Source: CAUZIZ01 sp965219855
Lineage (GTDB): Bacteria; Acidobacteriota; UBA6911; RPQK01; JAJDTT01
Direction of reading: 5' to 3'
Length of the DNA: 64,000 bases
Assembly: GCA_965219855.1 (NCBI GenBank)
Contig: CBDCOR010000030.1
Coordinates: 248,001 to 312,000, forward strand
Shown: positions 59,363 to 64,000 of the stretch, one piece after another
Layout of the letters: every line of letters begins with the position of its first letter
How positions within the stretch are numbered: the stretch's first letter is position 1
Position numbers and translations under genes: made by a program
Notes under the pieces: generated by a model
The model's input: only the letters and a program-made list of their open reading frames with translations
What the model was told of the DNA's origin: nothing
Databases searched by the model: none

Positions 59363-59440
59363 GGTGGCGGTCTCCAGGCCGCCGTCCGAGCCAAAGGCTC
59401 GGAAAAATAAGACTTCGGCCTGGAGGCCAAAGCTACATTC
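59363..59440 (-). repeat. Dispersed palindromic repeat, inverted copy
   Basis: It reads on the minus strand AATGTAGCTTTGGCCTCCAG, GCCGAAGTCTTATTTTTCC and GAGCCTTTGGCTCGGACGGC, essentially the same as 32516-32590. Here it is not interrupted by an intron. It could act as a bidirectional terminator-like hairpin between the convergent genes. Confidence 0.8.
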
Positions 59441-59485
59441 GCATTGCCGCTCGAACAGAAGCCGCGAACGGCCAGTGTGACGCGG

Positions 59486-61027
59486 TCACCGCAGGCATTT
59501 CAAGATCGCGTGTGCTGCATTGTGACCTGGCGCACCCGAGACCTCACCGCCCGGGTGGGTACCGGCACCGCAGAGCCATAAATTCTCTACCGGGGTCTTG
59601 TATTCGGCCCAATCGGGTAGCGGTCGGCGAGAGAAGAGCTGGCTCGGGGTCATGTCGAGGTGGTGGATGTTGCCGTCGGTCAGGTTGACTCGGCGCTCCA
59701 GGTCCAGGGGGGTAAAGAGCATCCACTCCTGGATGGCGTCACGGAAGTTGGGTGCATAGGCGGTCACCGTGTCGATCAGGGACTCTCCCACCTCCTGTCG
59801 CCGCCCGTCCCAGGTGCCCTCGGCAAGCTGAATCGGCGCGTATTCGCCGAAGATTGAAAGGACGTGCTTGCCGGCAGGACAGATGGTGGCATCGTAGAGA
59901 GAAGGGATCTGGATGGATAGGATGGGACGCCGGGAGGGACGACCTTCCCGGGCGTCCTGCCAGGCCTGCTGGACGTAGTCGACGGAAGGGCAGATCCAGA
60001 CGCGTGCTGTGATGCACGGGTCGTAGTCCACACCGAGGTAGGAGGAGAAGTCGGGCAGTTCATTCATGGCGGCATGAAACTTGAGATAGCCTATCTCGGT
60101 CTTGAGGCGCCCTACCTGAGTGCGAAAATCCAAGGGCAGATGTTGGGGTTCGACCAGGCGCAGGAAGGTGCGTTTGGGATCGGCGTTGGAGATTACCAGG
60201 TCGCTTCGGATCCGCTCTCCGCTGCTGAGCTCGACGCCGCTTGCCCGGTTCTTCTTCACCAGAACGCGCTTGACTTCACACCCTGTCCGGATGGTCCCAC
60301 CCTGGCTCTTGAGATAGCCGACCATAGCGCGGGTGATCGAGCCCATCCCTCCCTTGACGATGCCGACAATTCGCTTTTCTGTCTCCACATCGCCGGGGAG
60401 AAAGGCCGAGGGGTAGGCACTGCCGAGTGCCCGGGGATCGCCGTGGTCACCCGAGTGGATCAGGGCGGCCTTGATATGCTCGGACTCGAAGAACTCGTCG
60501 ATGATGTCGGCGTGGCTAGTGGTGAGGACCTTCTCCAGGACCTGCTGGTTGCCGGTTTCCTGTGCCCGCTGCACCAGTTCGGTCAGGCTTGGAGGCGGAG
60601 TCAGAGCCCAGGGCTGGACGATGGAGTTGACTCGCTCCCAGAATTCATTCCAGCGCGGATAGCTTTCAGCATCCCGTTGGGAGAAAGCCCTGATGGCCTC
60701 TGCGTTGAGCTCGGCGTCTCGCCAGAGCACGAGGTGCCGCCCGTCGGGGAAGGGGCGAAACTCGTGCGGCCGCAGCTCAAAAACTTCGAAGCCGTATCGA
60801 CTCAGTTCCAGATCGCGCGCGATCTTGGGATGGAGGGCATAGAGCATGAAGGAGCAGCTGGAGAAGTGGAATCCAGGGAAGAGCTCCTCGGTGGCACAGG
60901 CGCCCCCTACGATGGAACGTCCCTCGACAACCTGCACATCGAGACCGGATCGGGCCAGGTATCCAGCTGCGACCAGCCCGTTGTGTCCGGCACCGATGAT
61001 AACGACGTCACATGCCTTCTCTTTCAT
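59486..61027 (-). CDS. FAD-dependent phytoene-desaturase/PYROXD2-like oxidoreductase
   Basis: About 513 aa from ATG 61027 (MKEKACDVVIIGAGHNGLVA); an upstream in-frame ATG at 61054 would add nine residues. The dinucleotide-binding motif is GAGHNGLVAAGYLARSG, followed by VVEGRSIVGGACATEE. The C-terminal FAD motif is LWLCGAGTHPGGEVSGAPGHNAA. The family (CrtI-like, PYROXD2 group) oxidises or isomerises poorly defined substrates; no carotenoid genes are nearby. Confidence 0.83.
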   Translation of the reverse strand: MKEKACDVVIIGAGHNGLVAAGYLARSGLDVQVVEGRSIVGGACATEELFPGFHFSSCSFMLYALHPKIARDLELSRYGFEVFELRPHEFRPFPDGRHLVLWRDAELNAEAIRAFSQRDAESYPRWNEFWERVNSIVQPWALTPPPSLTELVQRAQETGNQQVLEKVLTTSHADIIDEFFESEHIKAALIHSGDHGDPRALGSAYPSAFLPGDVETEKRIVGIVKGGMGSITRAMVGYLKSQGGTIRTGCEVKRVLVKKNRASGVELSSGERIRSDLVISNADPKRTFLRLVEPQHLPLDFRTQVGRLKTEIGYLKFHAAMNELPDFSSYLGVDYDPCITARVWICPSVDYVQQAWQDAREGRPSRRPILSIQIPSLYDATICPAGKHVLSIFGEYAPIQLAEGTWDGRRQEVGESLIDTVTAYAPNFRDAIQEWMLFTPLDLERRVNLTDGNIHHLDMTPSQLFSRRPLPDWAEYKTPVENLWLCGAGTHPGGEVSGAPGHNAAHAILKCLR

Positions 61028-61496
61028 GGATTCCGAGCGGCTGTAACTATACATGGCAGCCCGTGAGGATTCAGTTGAAGCTAACTATCACTGGGTATTC
61101 AGATGGGAACTCTTCCTGCACATCGACAGTGCTGGGCAGGGAGGAATGGACTCAGTTTCCGAATCTGTAATCGAGGTCAATCCCAACGGGATTGTGTATA
61201 TCAGCCCAGGGTTTCCGAACCCTGGGTCAACAGTGCCGCCCTGGATTTCAACCCTGAAAGCGGTTGCGGACTTATGAGCTAAGCTAGCCGGACCGAAGGG
61301 GCACTCGAACATTGAAAACCAACAATCAGGGATGGGAGTGATTGTGCTGTTGACCGGTCGCTCCTCAGAACTTGGGTTCATATTGCAGACAAGTCACGTC
61401 GCTCGCGGGTCTCTTGATTTCGTTTTATGTTGTGACGGATCGGAAACCTGCAACCTGAAACGGTAGCCTGCAACCTATAACCATTGAAATTTCAAC
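61028..61496. other. Intergenic region without a recognisable gene
   Basis: No gene seen. It contains a short palindrome CCCAGGGTTTCCGAACCCTGGG-like hairpin (61205-61227) flanked by CAACGGGATTG and CAACCCTGAAAG, reminiscent of small repetitive palindromes, and near 61450 the direct repeat CCTGCAACCTGAAA / CCTGCAACCTATAA. Confidence 0.5.
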
Positions 61497-62492
61497 TCAG
61501 TAGCCCGCTTGCTTGTCCACCAGGTCACGGAGGGGCTGGCCGCTTCGGTAGCGGTTGAGGTTGTCGAAGAACAGCTTCAGGCAGACCTCGTCCTGCTCGA
61601 CCGAGGTGCCGCGGCAGGGCGACACTACGACGTTGGGGCGTTGCCAGAAAGATGAAGCAGCGGGCGGTATGTCGGGTGAGCCCACTGGACCGGTGGGCTG
61701 GAGACAGACGCCGGCAATCCAATCCTCTTCGATCGCGCGCACCAGTGCACCAAAATCGTAAAGAGCCAGTCGGCCCGAACAGTCGATCAGATAGGCTGAA
61801 GTTTTCATTTTCCTGAGCAGCGCCTGATTGATCCACCCGCGGGTCTGGCCGGTCACTGGGAGGGCGATCACGACGTAATCGCACTGAGCCAGGAAATGGT
61901 CGATGTCTTCAACCGTGTAGAGATGATCGACCTGCTCCGGAGCGGGCCTGGGAGTCCGTGCCAGAGCCAGAACGTGCATCCCCATCGAGCCTGCGCCGCG
62001 GGCGATCGCCCTGCCCATGTTACCCAGTCCAAGGACTCCGACCGTCTTGCCCGCCAGATCCTCGGGATGAAGCTCGTGATCTCGGCTTTCGACTTCGACC
62101 GAAAGGGCCTCCGTTCCGATCACATGGTTCAGTCGGCGGGCGAACAGCAGCATGGCGGCGATGGCGAATTCACGACCGACCGTCGCGAAAGTCGATTTGA
62201 TGCAGGTGAAGGGGATTGGGCTCGCCACCATCTCGGGAAACAGGTAGCTCTCAACCCCTCCCACGTGGGCGTGGACCCATCGAAGCTGCTTGGCCGCACT
62301 CAGCATCTCGGCGTCGAAGGGAGCCACGAAAGTCACCTCGGCGTCCGGCAGCTGCCGGAGAATCTCATCGCGGTCGTCGCCGATGAACAGCTCTATACCG
62401 CGCAACCCCACATCCTGCTCAAAGCGCTGGCTAATTGGACCCTTCAGCCCAGACCAGGTCACCACCACCTTCGAAAGCGGGCCCGGACTCAC
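61497..62492 (-). CDS. D-2-hydroxyacid-dehydrogenase-like protein lacking the catalytic triad
   Basis: 331 aa. The NAD-binding motif GKTVGVLGLGNMGRAIARG is intact and the fold is D-isomer-specific 2-hydroxyacid dehydrogenase. The catalytic positions differ. Where the family has N.ARG the protein reads LIDCSGRLALYD; where it has LDVFE.EP it reads VCLQPTGP; and the TPH of the catalytic His is SPC. It may therefore be a non-classical reductase or a binding protein. Its ATG overlaps the stop of the enolase-superfamily gene (ATGA), so the two are translationally coupled. Confidence 0.75.
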   Translation of the reverse strand: MSPGPLSKVVVTWSGLKGPISQRFEQDVGLRGIELFIGDDRDEILRQLPDAEVTFVAPFDAEMLSAAKQLRWVHAHVGGVESYLFPEMVASPIPFTCIKSTFATVGREFAIAAMLLFARRLNHVIGTEALSVEVESRDHELHPEDLAGKTVGVLGLGNMGRAIARGAGSMGMHVLALARTPRPAPEQVDHLYTVEDIDHFLAQCDYVVIALPVTGQTRGWINQALLRKMKTSAYLIDCSGRLALYDFGALVRAIEEDWIAGVCLQPTGPVGSPDIPPAASSFWQRPNVVVSPCRGTSVEQDEVCLKLFFDNLNRYRSGQPLRDLVDKQAGY

Positions 62493-63649
62493 GAAGCCTC
62501 CAGTTCTGCCACCGCCTCCGGGACGTATTCGCCCAGCCCCAGCCCCGGCGAGGTTGGAAGCTCAATGTATCCCTCTTGAAAGACGAGAGGGCGTTCGATG
62601 ATACTTTCGTGCATGATGCGGGTCTGCGTGTGACCGCGGGTGCCCGGTCCGTAGCTGGCGAAAGCCGGATACTCGATCATGACGCTGTTGATCACGGTCG
62701 AGAGCACGTTGACATGGGCAGCGACTGCCATCGCCGTCCAGGGTGAGTGGGGAATACAAAGGATCCGATCCTCTTCGGCCCTTTGCGCCACTCGGCAAAA
62801 CTGGGTGATGCCGATCTGCTGAGCGTCGGGCTGGATCACGTCGGCTGCCTCCTGCTCCAGGTAGTCGATGAACTGCCGAATGGTGGTCAGGCTTTCCCCG
62901 GTCGCGATTCTCACATCGCAGCTATCCTTGAGCGCACGATGACCCGCGATGTCGTCCGGAAGCATCGGCTCCTCCAGGAAATAGACATCGAACTCTTCCG
63001 CCACCCGGGTGACCTCGATGACGTCTTTCAGCGTCCGCATGCGCCTGGTGTAGTCCGGGGGTCCCATGTCGAGCATGAGGCGAACCTCGGATCCGATGGT
63101 GTCGCGTATTGCGGCCAGCAGCTTCTGTCGTCGCGGTCCGAAGTCTTCTCCCCAGCCGAACTTGATGGCCTTGAAGCCGAGTTCCAGAAAGGTTTCGCAT
63201 TCCTGGCGAAGCTGGTCTTCGGTCTTGTCCACCCACACGCCCCGTTTTTCGATGGTGTGCATATCGGCTGCAGTGCCGCTGGCGTAGGCTAGCATCCGGG
63301 GCTGCACCGCACCCCCCAGGAGCTGGTGGATGGGAAGTTGGCGTGCCTTGCCGGTGAGATCCCAGAGGGCCATGTCGATGGCAGCCATGGCATTGATGTC
63401 CACTCCTCCCTCGCAAGCTCGTCCTCGGTTTCCCGGGTATCCGTAGTACATCTTGCGCCAGAGCCTGTTGGTCTGGGTTGGATCCTCACCAATCAGCATC
63501 TGGCGAAGGCCGTCTTCTTCGCTTTCTATGATGTTCTGGATCACGGCCGGGGAGGCGGAAGTGGCTCCGATGCCGGTCACTCCCTCGTCGGTTGTGACGG
63601 TTACCAGGGGATAGTGGCTAGAGATGACTTCGATGTTCTTAATCTTCAT
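62489..63649 (-). CDS. Mandelate racemase/muconate-lactonising-enzyme family protein
   Basis: 386 aa from ATG 63649 (MKIKNIEVISSHYPLV). Landmarks: AAIDMALWDLTGKARQLPIH, FKAIKFGWGEDFG, LMLDMGPPDYT, YFLEEPMLPDD, IATGESLTT and the C-terminal CIPHSPWTAMAVAAHVN. The three metal ligands fall at LMLD, LEEP and GES. It probably dehydrates or racemises a sugar acid. It is followed with a 4-bp overlap by the 2-hydroxyacid-dehydrogenase-like gene and preceded by a LolA-like gene, all on the minus strand. Confidence 0.82.
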   Translation of the reverse strand: MKIKNIEVISSHYPLVTVTTDEGVTGIGATSASPAVIQNIIESEEDGLRQMLIGEDPTQTNRLWRKMYYGYPGNRGRACEGGVDINAMAAIDMALWDLTGKARQLPIHQLLGGAVQPRMLAYASGTAADMHTIEKRGVWVDKTEDQLRQECETFLELGFKAIKFGWGEDFGPRRQKLLAAIRDTIGSEVRLMLDMGPPDYTRRMRTLKDVIEVTRVAEEFDVYFLEEPMLPDDIAGHRALKDSCDVRIATGESLTTIRQFIDYLEQEAADVIQPDAQQIGITQFCRVAQRAEEDRILCIPHSPWTAMAVAAHVNVLSTVINSVMIEYPAFASYGPGTRGHTQTRIMHESIIERPLVFQEGYIELPTSPGLGLGEYVPEAVAELEAS

Positions 63650-63718
63650 GATCAGGGATGCAGAGGAATCACTCGGGCAAAGCAAGATAGAGGACAGGGC
63701 CTACTGAACGAGTGGCCG

Positions 63719-64000
63719 CTACTCTTCCTCCTTCACGACCGGTCTGAGGAAGTATTCTGGAGGAATGTCGACGTTGAAGTGGATTTCTTCAATGTGTGTC
63801 TGCTGGGCCATCTCACCATCGTGGTAGGTGTCACTTCGAAGAGGTGTATAGACCCCGTCGATGGTGTGCCAGTTGGAGATCTCGACCTCTTGTTTGTAGC
63901 GCACCCCGGATTTGCGGTCGGTGACCTCGGACTCGATCTTCTGGGGGAGATGGGTCTCCAGATCGAAGAAGACGACGCTCGATGCATTGGTGGGATCCAG
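63719..64000 (-). CDS. LolA-like outer-membrane lipoprotein-sorting domain protein, partial
   Basis: The frame is open to the right edge, giving 93 C-terminal residues: ASSVVFFDLETHLPQKIESE, GVRYKQEVEISNWHTIDGVY, TPLRSDTYHDGEM, then IHFNVDIPPEYFLRP. This half-barrel pattern is that of LolA/LolB-like or outer-membrane lipoprotein-sorting proteins exported to the periplasm. The start lies outside the window. Confidence 0.55.
   Translation of the reverse strand: MDPTNASSVVFFDLETHLPQKIESEVTDRKSGVRYKQEVEISNWHTIDGVYTPLRSDTYHDGEMAQQTHIEEIHFNVDIPPEYFLRPVVKEEE

Noticed and set aside
1..64000. CRISPR arrays, tRNA or rRNA genes
   Set aside because: I looked for regularly spaced direct repeats with unique spacers and for cloverleaf or TTCGAATC-type tRNA signatures and found nothing convincing. 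The clustered repeats at 43980, 46186 and 47060 are irregular and not CRISPR-like.

Overview
The window is bacterial, with fairly high G+C (estimated by eye, not counted). The gene set is CHASE2 cyclase, DUF11 surface proteins, PEGA/TPR proteins, several enolase-superfamily sugar-acid dehydratases, a Tat-exported mannonate-dehydratase-like protein, a FadL-type porin and an SSS transporter with its small accessory protein. This fits a Gram-negative heterotroph of the Acidobacteriota type. That placement is an inference; there is no rRNA or other marker gene here. I saw no tRNA, rRNA or CRISPR array.

The dominant theme is genome decay driven by mobile DNA. There are three different IS21-family elements (4805-7709, 24487-29436, 49364-53996), two near-identical IS1634-type copies (1557-3511 and 51901-53857), two near-identical IS4-type copies in inverted orientation (40542-41857 and 55345-56660), an IS1380-type element nested in the second IS21 (26944-28812), a group II intron (32599-34625), two MITE-like elements and a family of dispersed palindromic repeats. 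For five insertions the target duplication can be read, and removing the element plus one duplicate restores an open host gene. A further IS1634 copy lies nested inside the third IS21. Many other genes carry frameshifts or nonsense codons, or survive only as fragments (14.4 kb, 22.3 kb and 46-49 kb).

Layout. 0-4.6 kb: cyclase and an IS-split LRR secreted protein. 4.6-12.5 kb: IS-split Old-Yellow-Enzyme gene, then two RoxA-like diheme cytochromes flanking a small membrane protein. 12.6-19 kb: mannonate-dehydratase-like protein, repeats, large DUF11 surface protein. 19.3-24.5 kb: TPR protein and truncated FadL porin, rearrangement junction, truncated TPR protein. 24.5-29.4 kb: IS21 with nested IS. 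29.4-34.7 kb: truncated aminotransferase, B3/B4 protein, SGNH-like protein, group II intron. 34.7-42.3 kb: SSS transporter and small subunit, UTRA/chorismate-lyase-like protein, divergent from a two-subunit B12-dependent acyl-CoA mutase and an IS-split acyl-CoA ligase. 42.4-49.3 kb: small accessory genes, secreted proteins and fragments. 49.4-54 kb: IS21 with nested IS1634. 54-59.3 kb: galactonate-dehydratase-like enzyme, wrecked P5C dehydrogenase, divergent arginase. 59.4-64 kb: CrtI-like oxidoreductase, then a 2-hydroxyacid-dehydrogenase-like / enolase-superfamily pair and a LolA-like protein.

The most interesting biology is the mutase cluster. The large subunit has Ile96, Asp123 and Gln214, whose spacing (27 and 118) equals that of the specificity residues I recall for 2-hydroxyisobutyryl-CoA mutase (Ile90, Asp117, Gln208), not methylmalonyl-CoA mutase. 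It is followed by a separate B12-binding subunit and a phenylacetate-CoA-ligase-type gene, as expected for a branched 2-hydroxyacid activation and isomerisation pathway. The ligase is interrupted by an IS.
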